Positions 33,820 to 41,711 are shown, numbered from the stretch's first letter. The stretch: DNA of 48,348 nt from Fibrobacter sp. (GCA_017649565.1 JAGCGO010000112.1:1-48348), one strand, 5' to 3'. Notes: generated from the letters alone by a model not told the origin. Numbers and translations are program-made.

Positions 33820-34752
33820 TCAATTTTGCAGTTCTTTCGGAAGGTTAAATTTGGTTGATTCTACCATTTTTACGAAATTTTCGATAGAAATCGGGCCAAA
33901 CTTCTCCCTCAGCCACTCGACGACTTCCTGGACCAGGACTTCGGGCGCACTGGCACCGCTGGACAGCCCGACAGAGTCGATTTGGTCGAACCAGGCCGGG
34001 TCCAAGTCGTTCACGTCGGCAATCAGGTGGCTCTTGATCCCCTGTTCGAGTCCCAGTTCCATGAGACGGGAGGAATTGGAGGAATTCTTGGCTCCCACCA
34101 CGAGGAGCATGTCGACCTGCCTGCACAGTTCAAGCACGGCAGCCTGGCGGTTACCCGTCGCATAGCACAGGTCGCCCGCGTCGGGTCCGACGATGTTCGG
34201 GAAACGGTTCTTGAGCGCGGCGATAATCTTGCGGGTCTCGGCCACGGAAAGCGTCGTCTGGGTAATGTAGGCCAGTTCCTTGCCCTCGGGGACGACCAGG
34301 TTGTCCACGTCCTGCTCGTTGCGGATGAGCGTGATGGAGCCCTCGGGAAGCTGGCCCAGGGTGCCTTCCACCTCGGCATGGCCCGCATGTCCGATAAGGA
34401 TAATATGCCTGCCGGCGTTGTAATGTCGTTTTGCGCTATAGTGTACGCGGAGCACCAGCGGGCAAGTCGCATCGAGCACATGCAGGTGCCTTTTCTCGGC
34501 ATCGGCATAGATGTGTTCGGCCACGCCATGCGCAGAAAAGATGACCACGGAACCTTCCGGCACCTCGTCTACATCGTCGACAAAGACGACACCCTTGTTC
34601 TTGAGGGAATCGACCACGAACTGGTTGTGCACAATCTCATGACGCACGTAGATGGGCGCAGGAAATTTTTCGAGAGCCTTCTCAACCACATGTATAGCAC
34701 GGTCCACGCCGGCACAGAATCCGCGGGGCGTAGCAAGAACTAGTTTTTTCAT
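33820..34752 (-). CDS. ispH: 4-hydroxy-3-methylbut-2-enyl diphosphate reductase
   Basis: 310 residues from ATG 34752, preceded by AAGGA. The three cluster-ligand cysteines are in family context: TPRGFCAGVDRAI, LDATCPLV and DAGDLCYATGNRQ. The active-site HEIVHN, HAGHAEVEGT and the C-terminal GLSSGASAPE are present. It performs the last step of the MEP pathway, giving IPP and DMAPP, and so feeds the polyprenyl synthase encoded elsewhere in the window. The start overlaps the waaA stop (TGATG), implying coupling in the envelope operon. Confidence 0.96.
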   Translation of the reverse strand: MKKLVLATPRGFCAGVDRAIHVVEKALEKFPAPIYVRHEIVHNQFVVDSLKNKGVVFVDDVDEVPEGSVVIFSAHGVAEHIYADAEKRHLHVLDATCPLVLRVHYSAKRHYNAGRHIILIGHAGHAEVEGTLGQLPEGSITLIRNEQDVDNLVVPEGKELAYITQTTLSVAETRKIIAALKNRFPNIVGPDAGDLCYATGNRQAAVLELCRQVDMLLVVGAKNSSNSSRLMELGLEQGIKSHLIADVNDLDPAWFDQIDSVGLSSGASAPEVLVQEVVEWLREKFGPISIENFVKMVESTKFNLPKELQN

Positions 34753-35927
34753 CAAAGCAATTCCTTCAGGTAATCCAAAAGCTGGTTGTAGGAATCCATA
34801 ATTTTAGCTTGTTCGTGAGCAAGGAAAGTGCGCACCAAGCGGACATCGGGCAGGGGGCGTTTCGAATAGCCGGCAGTCGACTTCAACTGGGCGACAACGC
34901 CTGCGCGCAGCAGTGCCTCGACACCTTCTTTCTTGCCGGAGGTATAGGGTCCGATACAGGTGGCAACGCCCATCTGGAGCGGTTCCCAGAAGTCATGGAC
35001 ACCGAGGCTCCTGCAGAACGAACCGCCGATGACACAGGAGCGGGAGGTCGCAAAGACTTCCGTAGTGCGTCCGTACTGGCCCACCACCGACACGGCACCC
35101 TTCTGTACCAGGGGCCAGTCCAAAATCATGAGTTCCTGTTCGTGCAACGCCTTGCGGAAAGCATCCAGCTCGGAAAGATGACGCGGGACAAGGACTACTG
35201 CTTCCTGGCGCTTGATAGAAGACACCAGCATGCGGGAAAGGCTCGCCCATTCCGCCATGTGCACAGAGATGAAAGCCGTATCCACGGTCGGGTTCTCGGG
35301 AGGTTCAATCTTTGCGCCGGAGCGTGCCCAGGGCAAAAGCTTCCAGTCGCCCCCGATCATCATCTTCGAGATGTTGCCCCTCGCGGCGACATTCAGGAAG
35401 CGAGCGAGGTCGGCGCCCGTCTGCATGCAGGCAAAACCGATGGCGGACATGTCCACGCCCGGAAGCGAGGAGCGGTAGCGTCCGGAAACAAGCGCCACGG
35501 GAGAGAGCGAGCCACGGCGGCGCATCGCCGAAAGGTAACCGGGCCACAGTTCGTTTTCCCCGAGAATAAGTGCAATCGGGCGGACGTTTTGGGTAAAAAT
35601 CTTCATCGCGCTCGGCGTATCGACAGGGGCGATTGCGGATTCCACATTGGGTGCCGCTTCCTTGAGGAAAGGCAATATCTCCGCCTTCTGCGTCGTGAGC
35701 AAAATCTTGGGACAGCCGGGCAGGTCCTGTTGCAAAAAGCCGGCCAGGCTCAGGAGCATCTTGCATTCCCCGAGACTCGCCCCGTGCATCCACAGGAACG
35801 GGCCCTCGGGCCACGGCCCGTAGAGACGTTCCTTCATGTGGAACGTCTGTTCGACAACCGGCACCTTGGCCGCCGCCTGGGCGACAGAGCCCAATGCCAC
35901 TCGCGCTAAATCCAGAACCTTAAGCAT
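34752..35927 (-). CDS. waaA: 3-deoxy-D-manno-octulosonic acid (KDO) transferase
   Basis: 391 residues. The N-terminal GT30 domain shows PFLWMHGASLGECKM, the family's WXHXXSXGE-like block with the catalytic Glu. Middle blocks are LILGENELWPGYL and PVALVSGRYR. The C-terminal half has VIGGSFCRSLGVHDFWEPLQMG, the CMP-binding region. It adds KDO to lipid A precursors at the inner membrane. The typical N-terminal membrane anchor is weak. The gene overlaps the upstream methyltransferase gene by 22 bp and runs into ispH, so all are co-transcribed. Confidence 0.92.
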   Translation of the reverse strand: MLKVLDLARVALGSVAQAAAKVPVVEQTFHMKERLYGPWPEGPFLWMHGASLGECKMLLSLAGFLQQDLPGCPKILLTTQKAEILPFLKEAAPNVESAIAPVDTPSAMKIFTQNVRPIALILGENELWPGYLSAMRRRGSLSPVALVSGRYRSSLPGVDMSAIGFACMQTGADLARFLNVAARGNISKMMIGGDWKLLPWARSGAKIEPPENPTVDTAFISVHMAEWASLSRMLVSSIKRQEAVVLVPRHLSELDAFRKALHEQELMILDWPLVQKGAVSVVGQYGRTTEVFATSRSCVIGGSFCRSLGVHDFWEPLQMGVATCIGPYTSGKKEGVEALLRAGVVAQLKSTAGYSKRPLPDVRLVRTFLAHEQAKIMDSYNQLLDYLKELL

Positions 35928-36547
35928 AGCACAAGAAAATTAATAAACAGAAGCCACGCCCACGTGGAGGCATCGGCCGCAAAGGCCTTCCAAACGGTAC
36001 GTTTTGCAAGGTGCCGGTGCGAACTGGCCCGTTCCGCATTCCGCCCACCGCCGACAAGCCCACTCAAACTGGGAATAAAGGAAGGCGTCCCCTTCGCCCA
36101 GGCACGCCAGGCATCCCCGAAAAGTCCTTCCAGAAAGCGGTCCTCCGCACGGGAGAGCGCCACCTCGAACAGGACAACGGCTAGCACAAAAGGGAGGGCC
36201 AAAAGAGAAATCCCAAACTGGAGCAGCACCAGCCCGCAGGCAAAAGCCGTGTTCGACACGTAAAGCGGGTGCCTGATATAGGCGTAAGGGCCGCTAGTCA
36301 CAAGGGATTCGGCATCATGCACGCTCCCGCGGGTATGTTCCCCGATATAGCGACGCGCCCACACACGAAGCACAAGGCCCAGGGCATTACACAAGAGGCA
36401 AAGCACGATGGCGGCAAGCCCAAGAGCCGAACCGAACGGGTCAGCGGGCCGGGCATCCAGAGCAAACGGGAGCAGCAGCATGGCAAGCGCCATGACGGCA
36501 AGGATGTACCCGCGATACCGGTAGATGAACGGGCTAACCTTCGACAA
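35906..36547 (-). CDS. Isoprenylcysteine carboxyl methyltransferase/phospholipid methyltransferase-like membrane protein
   Basis: Multi-pass protein of about 213 residues. The ICMT/PEMT signature is clear: ESLVTSGPYAYIRHPLYVSNT and, after two helices, EDRFLEGLFGDAWRAWAKGTPSFIPSL, with the SAM-binding RHP and the conserved Glu. The bacterial substrate is unknown, perhaps a polyprenyl or lipid. The start is uncertain. TTG 36547 is chosen because GGGAGG ends 5 nt upstream. GTG 36553 and GTG 36607 are alternatives. The gene overlaps the ABC transporter gene upstream and waaA downstream. A hydrophobic helix forms the C-terminus. Confidence 0.82.
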   Translation of the reverse strand: MSKVSPFIYRYRGYILAVMALAMLLLPFALDARPADPFGSALGLAAIVLCLLCNALGLVLRVWARRYIGEHTRGSVHDAESLVTSGPYAYIRHPLYVSNTAFACGLVLLQFGISLLALPFVLAVVLFEVALSRAEDRFLEGLFGDAWRAWAKGTPSFIPSLSGLVGGGRNAERASSHRHLAKRTVWKAFAADASTWAWLLFINFLVLCLRFWI

Positions 36548-38084
36548 CGCCACCTCCCACCAGGGCTTCCATATCGACAACGCGGAAGCGCCCTTCGACG
36601 GAGGCACCCAGGCTGTCGTGACTCACGACGATAGTCCACTTGTGAAGCGCCGCCGCCGCATCCAGGAACGACTCCAAAAGCGGTTCCCTGTCGGCAAGGG
36701 CGATAGAGGCGAAAGGCTCGTCCAAAAGCACCGTACTCGAATCGGATGCAAGCGCCCACAGCAAGGCGACGCGGGCACGCTGGCCCCCGGAAAGGCTTTC
36801 CCTGGGCACGAGCGCACCGGTCCCGGATTCACTAATAAACTTGTCCAGCGATGCGGATTTCTTGGCGAGCAGGTCCTTCAAGATGGACCGCGGTGGGAGT
36901 TCCAGGTCCTGCGCCACAAAGAAGACGTCCCGGGGCATCTTGGCCTGTCCCTGCCATTCTTCCAGGCCGGCGGCCAGGCGCAGCAACGTCGACTTGCCTA
37001 CCCCGTTGCGCCCGCGCAGCAGCACCGGCTTCGAACGGTCCCACGAAAAAGAAATCCCGCGGAACAGGGCGGAATCGGTCCCTTCGTACTGGAAGCGTCC
37101 GCCGTCCACATGCAGGCCGTCATCGCGGTTGCCACCGGACGGCTTGCGCTTGGGGAGGCCGCCAAAGCGGACAAGAACGTTGTACGCAGTGGCCGCGGCA
37201 CGCATCTGGGGCACCACCCTGGCGCATTCCTTGACAGGCTTGTAGCAGAGCAATACGGCCGAGCAGAACAGCACGAGTCCCGTGCCGTCCATCCAGCCGG
37301 AGGATATCAGCTTGGCGCAGAACGCAAGGACAAGCACCATGGCAAGCACCGAGACCGTCTCGGCCGTGAGCGAAAGCTCCCCCTTGCGGACGGAAGTCGA
37401 AAGCCCCCGGTCCCGCAGCGAACGCACGGAATCCATGAGGCCGCCGGAAACGTGGTTCCGCTCGTAGCGCGAACTCCACCGGCGAAACAGCCTGCGGGCA
37501 AGCCCAAGGTCCTGGCGGAAAACCGCACGGGCCTCCAGGAGAGACTCCTCTTCGGGCCCCATCCGGTGGATCTTGCGCTGCATCCAGCCAATCAGCGGCA
37601 CGACGACCACGAAAAGGAACAAAGTAAGCGGCCACGAAATGTAAAAAAGCACCGGCAAAAAGACGACGAGCTGTAACACCGCCTGCACCGCCTGGAAGCA
37701 TACCGAACTGTTGGACTGCAACACCTGGGTCGATTCGTAGGCCGACTCGACGGCGCGCTCCCCCTCCGGCCCGTGGAAATTCGACGGGGCAAGGTTCCTC
37801 AACGTGCGCAGGAACCACCCCATGACGAGCGCCCCCACGCAATAGGCCCACTTTTCGGAAATGCGGACCTTCCAAAGCATGAACACGAAGCGCAAAACGG
37901 TCAAAAGGAGCATCAGGGCAATCCACTCCGTAAGCTCGACAACCGGCTCGCCCGACAGAATCCGCATGAAGGCACGGATTCCCCAAAGCAGGGCCGCATC
38001 CGATGCACTCGCCAAAAGAGCAACGGGAATAAACCGGAACAGGCCGCCGAAAATGGATTTTTTGAGCCGCTTTTGCAATATCAC
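36534..38084 (-). CDS. ABC exporter half-transporter (fused permease and ATPase)
   Basis: 516 residues. About five to six membrane helices occupy residues 1-310. The nucleotide-binding domain follows: Walker A LLRGRNGVGKST, Q-loop VAQD, signature LSGGQRARVAL, Walker B STVLLDEPFAS and H-loop VVSHD. It would act as a dimer in the inner membrane. The MsbA role is possible given the LPS neighbours, but the permease part is divergent, so the substrate is open. The start is GTG 38084 with TAATTT 6 nt upstream and no ribosome binding site. The stop overlaps the methyltransferase gene. Confidence 0.87.
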   Translation of the reverse strand: MILQKRLKKSIFGGLFRFIPVALLASASDAALLWGIRAFMRILSGEPVVELTEWIALMLLLTVLRFVFMLWKVRISEKWAYCVGALVMGWFLRTLRNLAPSNFHGPEGERAVESAYESTQVLQSNSSVCFQAVQAVLQLVVFLPVLFYISWPLTLFLFVVVVPLIGWMQRKIHRMGPEEESLLEARAVFRQDLGLARRLFRRWSSRYERNHVSGGLMDSVRSLRDRGLSTSVRKGELSLTAETVSVLAMVLVLAFCAKLISSGWMDGTGLVLFCSAVLLCYKPVKECARVVPQMRAAATAYNVLVRFGGLPKRKPSGGNRDDGLHVDGGRFQYEGTDSALFRGISFSWDRSKPVLLRGRNGVGKSTLLRLAAGLEEWQGQAKMPRDVFFVAQDLELPPRSILKDLLAKKSASLDKFISESGTGALVPRESLSGGQRARVALLWALASDSSTVLLDEPFASIALADREPLLESFLDAAAALHKWTIVVSHDSLGASVEGRFRVVDMEALVGGGVVEG

Positions 38085-38116
38085 GATAAAAAATTAAAAA
38101 AAAACACTGGGAGCCC

Positions 38117-38144
38117 TTGACTAAAACACATATTTTCCTATATT
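38117..38144 (+). promoter_or_regulatory. Consensus promoter of tRNA-Glu
   Basis: TTGACT (38117-38122), a 16-bp spacer and TATATT (38139-38144) followed by TGG. It starts transcription just before the mature tRNA at 38161 and is the clearest sigma-70 promoter in the window together with the one at 39041. Confidence 0.88.
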
Positions 38145-38160
38145 TGGCCCTACGCAAGAC

Positions 38161-38233
38161 GCCCCTATCGTCTAGTGGCCTAGGACTCGGGATTTTCATT
38201 CCCGCAACAGCGGTTCAAACCCGCTTGGGGGTA
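38161..38233 (+). tRNA. tRNA-Glu (UUC)
   Basis: 73-nt cloverleaf. Acceptor GCCCCTA pairs with TGGGGGT (two wobble pairs), anticodon stem CGGGA/TCCCG with loop TTTTCAT (anticodon TTC), and T-arm AGCGG-TTCAAAC-CCGCT. Discriminator A, CCA not encoded. Own promoter upstream and terminator 8 nt downstream. Confidence 0.94.
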
Positions 38234-38240
38234 TAAAAAA

Positions 38241-38270
38241 GAACCTACCGAAAGGTGGGTTCTTTTTTTT
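38241..38270 (+). terminator. Terminator of tRNA-Glu
   Basis: GAACCTACC-GAAA-GGTGGGTTC, a GNRA-type tetraloop hairpin, followed by eight T. Confidence 0.95.
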
Positions 38271-38280
38271 GTACCATGCC

Positions 38281-38333
38281 CAATACGTACAAATGTACGC
38301 TTGCAAGCGATTCTGTATATATTTATGGCATGA
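38281..38333 (+). repeat. Element R, copy 1: palindromic promoter-like repeat before lipoprotein 1
   Basis: The first of three near-identical elements of about 52 bp. Layout: CAATA, the hairpin CGTAC-AAAT-GTACG, the palindrome CGCTTGCAAGCG, ATTCTG, then TATATATTTATGGCATGA. It ends 32 bp before the lipoprotein start at 38365. The TATATATTT part should act as a -10, and the palindromes look like operators or a recombination site. It starts 10 bp after the tRNA-Glu terminator. Confidence 0.85.
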
Positions 38334-38364
38334 CGAGCCTTGGTTATTCAGCGTAGAAATATAT

Positions 38365-38973
38365 ATGCTAAAAATACTGCTGTACATATTGGGTATTTTA
38401 TTTTTATTGACGGCTTGTACTAGTGAGCAAATCCGGTTTATAAACAAATCTTTTGGGTATTTCAAAGTTATGAGAGTAATTCCGATTGATTTGTCCAATA
38501 CGAAAAAACATGTATTTCACATAAAGGAACATGATAGCAGAAGGTCGGTTAATATAAATTTGTGCTTTGACTTCATTTCGAATGCGGGAAACCTGAAAGT
38601 TGTTGAAGGCTTGAAGATTAAAGCTCGAATTTCTATGGGTAGATTTTCTCATGAGATAATGACGGACAGTGCGGTATGGGCGGAGAATGGGGCCTGTTGG
38701 TTTTATAATGATAGCCATGGACTGCAACTTCTTAATAGTGATTTACCTGCCGACATTGATTTCGACAACCCTTTAACTATTGAGTTCCAGATAATGGAAA
38801 GCGACAGCGTTAAATGGACATTTTACAGCAATCCACATGATTTGGATGAATGGGGACGATTGCCTCCACCTGTTAAAATTAACGTTGTGAAAGGCGATAC
38901 CGTTGCGCTACGTAAAATTGCAAACCCACGTCTTGTTGTTGTAACTGGCAATTATTCTGTGGGTGAGAAATAG
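38365..38973 (+). CDS. Small lipoprotein 1 of the accessory array
   Basis: 202 residues from ATG 38365, where MLKILLYILGILFLLTAC gives a lipoprotein signal (Cys 18). The open frame continues upstream through element R but without a plausible start. The AT-rich sequence contrasts with core genes. The mature part is beta-rich (INLCFDF, GACWFYND, DLPADIDFDNPLTIEFQI, NPRLVVVTGNYS). The blocks CFD, LP-D.., and the C-terminal R(L/I)V..TG also occur in order in lipoprotein 3, so the two are distant homologues. No known family was recognised. Confidence 0.75.
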   Translation: MLKILLYILGILFLLTACTSEQIRFINKSFGYFKVMRVIPIDLSNTKKHVFHIKEHDSRRSVNINLCFDFISNAGNLKVVEGLKIKARISMGRFSHEIMTDSAVWAENGACWFYNDSHGLQLLNSDLPADIDFDNPLTIEFQIMESDSVKWTFYSNPHDLDEWGRLPPPVKINVVKGDTVALRKIANPRLVVVTGNYSVGEK

Positions 38974-38988
38974 AATCCCTAATTTTAC

Positions 38989-39007
38989 GGACGTTCCAAA
39001 CGGAATT
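38989..39007. repeat. 19-bp repeat before the full-length Rpn nuclease gene
   Basis: GGACGTTCCAAACGGAATT, identical at 40813-40831 before the truncated nuclease copy. It contains the small inverted repeat TTCC-AAAC-GGAA. In both places it follows a lipoprotein gene of the array. Confidence 0.85.
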
Positions 39008-39040
39008 TTTGTCCACCTATTTTTGCAAAATTATTTTGTC

Positions 39041-39069
39041 TTGACTTGCGCTTTTTGCCGGTTTATATT
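39041..39069 (+). promoter_or_regulatory. Consensus promoter of the Rpn nuclease gene
   Basis: TTGACT (39041-39046), a 17-bp spacer and TATATT (39064-39069). The 5' UTR is about 40 nt with AGGGGA before ATG 39117. The truncated copy has lost this promoter. Confidence 0.85.
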
Positions 39070-39116
39070 GTCAATGTTTGAAATATTGATTGACAATATC
39101 GACAGGGGAATGTACA

Positions 39117-40034
39117 ATGGCCGAGCGCAAGCCGCTCAAGGACTGTATAGTAAAACCGGGTGAGAAAAGCCCGTTTGCGAATTTGCTGGTGGATCTCGCT
39201 TTCAAGAAGGCTTTTGATCCGGACAAACCTTCAAGCCGTGAAAACCTCGTGAATCTCCTGAACGACCTGCTGGAACCGCAGCTCAAGCGACCTATCAAGA
39301 ACGTGTGGACTCGCAACGTGGCGAAAAACCTGAGCGGAAGCAGGGAATCCCGCACGGCGATTTTTGACCTGCACTGCGAAGATGATATGGGTAACCTCAT
39401 CGAAATAGAGGTGCAAATCCGCCGGATGACCAACTTTTTGAAACGCCTCGCCTTTTATGCCAGCGAAATGGTCGCGAACCAGGCGGAAACCGGGAAATCG
39501 TGGAATTTTGACTTAAAACCTTCCTATGTAATCGCATTTACGCAGTACGGGGTTTTCAACGATGACCGTGCCATTCATCGTGCGACGACTGTCGACATCG
39601 AATCCGGGAAACAGTTCGTGGATTCGTTCAATTATACCGTCATAGAACTCTCGAAGGTTCCCTTGTTCATCGAGGAAGGTTCTTCCAGCGTGAGCAAGTG
39701 GTTGTTCTTCTTCCGCTATTTGAACCGCTTGCGGGAGCTCCCCGCCGAATTTCCCGAACGCAAGTTCGAGCACTTGACAGAGAGTTCGAAAGTGTCTAAA
39801 TTCAGCAAAGAAGAATTTGAGGCATACCGGAATATGTACCACAAGGAATGGGACGATACCGCCATGGTGGAAGCCTTTATCGAAGACCACGCGGACTTGT
39901 TCAACGCGAAGGTTGCCGAGGGCGTTTCTGAAAGTAAACGCGAAATGGCGAAGGCTATGCGTGATTACGGTGATCCTGTTGAAAAAATTGCCGCGATATC
40001 CGGTCTCTCCATAGAAGAAATCGCCAGACTATAG
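39117..40034 (+). CDS. Rpn-family PD-(D/E)XK nuclease (putative transposase, PF12784-type)
   Basis: 305 residues from ATG 39117, preceded by AGGGGA. The PD-(D/E)XK core is visible: LLVDLAFKKAFD, AIFDLHCEDDMGNLIEIEVQIR (catalytic Asp then EIEVQ) and FLKRLAFYASEMVA. The C-terminal part carries FSKEEFEAYRNMYHKEWDD and the tail EKIAAISGLSIEEIARL found in many members. Rpn proteins are recombination-promoting DNA endonucleases, several of them toxic and linked to phage defence. GC content is nearer to the chromosome than in the flanking lipoprotein genes. The last third is almost identical in DNA to the fragment at 40902-41102. Element R begins 5 bp after the stop. Confidence 0.88.
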   Translation: MAERKPLKDCIVKPGEKSPFANLLVDLAFKKAFDPDKPSSRENLVNLLNDLLEPQLKRPIKNVWTRNVAKNLSGSRESRTAIFDLHCEDDMGNLIEIEVQIRRMTNFLKRLAFYASEMVANQAETGKSWNFDLKPSYVIAFTQYGVFNDDRAIHRATTVDIESGKQFVDSFNYTVIELSKVPLFIEEGSSSVSKWLFFFRYLNRLRELPAEFPERKFEHLTESSKVSKFSKEEFEAYRNMYHKEWDDTAMVEAFIEDHADLFNAKVAEGVSESKREMAKAMRDYGDPVEKIAAISGLSIEEIARL

Positions 40035-40038
40035 TCCC

Positions 40039-40090
40039 CAATACGTACAAATGTTCGCTTTAAGGCAATTCTGTATATATTTATGATATG
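40039..40090 (+). repeat. Element R, copy 2, before lipoprotein 2
   Basis: Same layout as copy 1 with a few changes in the palindromes (ATGTTCGC, TTTAAGGCAA), so the second palindrome is broken while TATATATTTATG is intact. It ends 62 bp before ATG 40153. Confidence 0.85.
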
Positions 40091-40152
40091 ATAGGAAACC
40101 TTTCATCAATCTAATATTGGAATAGATTTCATTCGTTATATGAGTTTTCAAG

Positions 40153-40698
40153 ATGCGTACTTTGATTTATAATATCAGTTTAGTTACGCTGCTGTTGTTG
40201 GGGTGTAGCTTGGGTGAAAAAAGAGATGGGCCTCAAGTCGATTCTACAAGTGATGCACGTGGAGAATGTTATCGCTATGAAATGTGTCTTTACAAAGATG
40301 TAAGATATCACTGCATTATGGATACAAACGTAGTAGATGAGGTTACCCGATTTATTGAAAAGGTTGAACATAATATAAAAGATTGCCATAATTGTTTTAT
40401 GGATACAACAGTGGTAAATGAAATGCTTCAGAACGCAGAAAAAAAAGGATATAATACAGAATCTGATACAAGTGATTTATATGACATTTTTTCTATTGAA
40501 GGATTTTATGATCCCAAAAAAACTAAGCATGTTAGCCATTCCTGTTGTTATGCGACAAATAAAAGAAATGGTTGTGATACATTAAAAGTAATGACTGTCA
40601 TCAAAGATAAAAAGCTCGTACCTCATGGAAGTGAATATGAAATCACAAAGGATTCATCAGGATGGAAGATTGTTAAGATGGGGCTTTGGATACATTGA
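40153..40698 (+). CDS. Small cysteine-rich lipoprotein 2 of the accessory array
   Basis: 181 residues. MRTLIYNISLVTLLLLGC is the lipoprotein signal (Cys 18). The mature part has about nine further Cys (ECYRYEMC, YHC, DCHNC, HSCCYATNKRNGC), suggesting disulfides, and two similar segments: IMDTNVVDEVTRFIEKVEHN and FMDTTVVNEMLQNAEKKGYN. Very AT-rich with rare-codon-like usage compared with core genes, a sign of transfer. Not obviously homologous to lipoproteins 1 and 3. No family was recognised. Confidence 0.72.
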   Translation: MRTLIYNISLVTLLLLGCSLGEKRDGPQVDSTSDARGECYRYEMCLYKDVRYHCIMDTNVVDEVTRFIEKVEHNIKDCHNCFMDTTVVNEMLQNAEKKGYNTESDTSDLYDIFSIEGFYDPKKTKHVSHSCCYATNKRNGCDTLKVMTVIKDKKLVPHGSEYEITKDSSGWKIVKMGLWIH

Positions 40699-40812
40699 TT
40701 TTGGTTTGAGTTTGAAATATTGATGAAAAACTAAACTTTGCTACGCCATTTGATGTATTTCTAGAAAAAAATTGTAAAGAGGAATTTTTACCGTCTGATT
40801 CGCGTTTTTAAA

Positions 40813-40831
40813 GGACGTTCCAAACGGAATT
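40813..40831. repeat. 19-bp repeat before the truncated Rpn copy
   Basis: GGACGTTCCAAACGGAATT, identical to 38989-39007. Here it joins directly to nuclease C-terminal coding sequence, so the promoter and N-terminal two thirds of the nuclease are missing in between. Confidence 0.85.
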
Positions 40832-41102
40832 GTTTGAGCGCTTGACGGAAAGCTCAAAAGTATCTAATTTCAGTAAGGAAGAATTTGAGGCATACCAGAA
40901 AATGTATCACAAGGAATGGGACGATACCGCCATGGTGGAAGCCTTTATCGAAGACCACGCGGACTTGTTCAACGCGAAGGTTGCCGAAAGCGTTTCTGAA
41001 AAAACTCGCGAAATGGCGAAGGCTATGCGTGATTACGGTGATCCTGTTGAAAAAATTGCCGCGATATCCGGTCTCTCCATAGAAGAAATCGCCAGACTAT
41101 AG
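40830..41102 (+). pseudogene. C-terminal fragment of an Rpn nuclease (remnant, or a stand-alone C-terminal-domain protein)
   Basis: Codes for about 90 residues matching the C-terminus of the full nuclease (LTESSKVSNFSKEEFEAY and the tail AAISGLSIEEIARL). The PD-(D/E)XK core is gone. The first in-frame start is TTG 40830. A better start is ATG 40902, giving 66 residues from MYHKEWDDTAMVEAF, with GAGG 11 nt upstream. DNA identity with the full gene is moderate over the first 70 bp and nearly complete afterwards, which indicates gene conversion. The frame is intact with no stops, unlike an old pseudogene. Alternative: an antitoxin-like short form. Confidence 0.7.
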
Positions 41103-41106
41103 TCTC

Positions 41107-41158
41107 CAATACGAACAAACGTACGTTTGCAAGCGATTGTGTATATATTTATGGCATG
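41107..41158 (+). repeat. Element R, copy 3, before lipoprotein 3
   Basis: Same layout: CAATACGAAC, ACGTACGT, TTGCAAGCGATTGTG and TATATATTTATGGCATGA. It ends 32 bp before ATG 41191, the same distance as in copy 1. Confidence 0.85.
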
Positions 41159-41190
41159 ATGGGCATTAGTCATTCTCTACAGAGATTCGT

Positions 41191-41673
41191 ATGGCAAAGT
41201 TGAGTTCCCTTTTGGCGATAATCTTGTGTCTTGTCGGGTGTTACCATTATAGGCATGGCTACAAAGTTAAGACTGGCTGGACTTCTTATCATGTCCTCTG
41301 GGAACATCCTGTAAATCTTGATTCTGACGAGGAACAGGTTATAGATGTTCCTTTTATTAAGTATGGTGATTATTTTTCGCTCTGTTTTGACAAGAATTGG
41401 AAAAAATCGGCAACTTTACCCGATAGCGCATACTATCTTCCGAACGATTTCATGAATATCTCTTTTCACATTGAAGATACCGTTCTTGTTGGAGAAGTGT
41501 CGCATGATGATGAAAGTTGTCCCAATGGGCACCATTTGTTGTGGATTAATGTTCCAGAAGACTTCAATCGTGAACAAGGGGGGCAACTCCACATTCGAGT
41601 TCGCAAGAGACTTCATTTTAAGAATAATTCGACTGCAAGGATTGTCCTAGCAACAGGACATTCGTGGGAGTAA
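41191..41673 (+). CDS. Small lipoprotein 3 of the accessory array
   Basis: 160 residues. MAKLSSLLAIILCLVGC is the lipoprotein signal (Cys 17). The mature part is beta-rich (YFSLCFDKNW, MNISFHIEDTVLVGEV, WINVPEDF, GGQLHIRVRKRL, RIVLATGHSWE) and shares block order with lipoprotein 1. No nuclease gene follows it. Its downstream flank is a hairpin-rich segment leading to tRNA-Ser. Function is unknown. Confidence 0.72.
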   Translation: MAKLSSLLAIILCLVGCYHYRHGYKVKTGWTSYHVLWEHPVNLDSDEEQVIDVPFIKYGDYFSLCFDKNWKKSATLPDSAYYLPNDFMNISFHIEDTVLVGEVSHDDESCPNGHHLLWINVPEDFNREQGGQLHIRVRKRLHFKNNSTARIVLATGHSWE

Positions 41674-41711
41674 ATCGAAGCGTATAACGGATCTCAGGAT
41701 AGAGATGTCGA

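Noticed and set aside
39117..41102. Classical insertion sequence or transposon around the Rpn genes
   Set aside because: No terminal inverted repeats or target duplications were found around the nuclease. The repeats present (R and the 19-mer) do not flank it as an IS would, and Rpn proteins lack a DDE domain.
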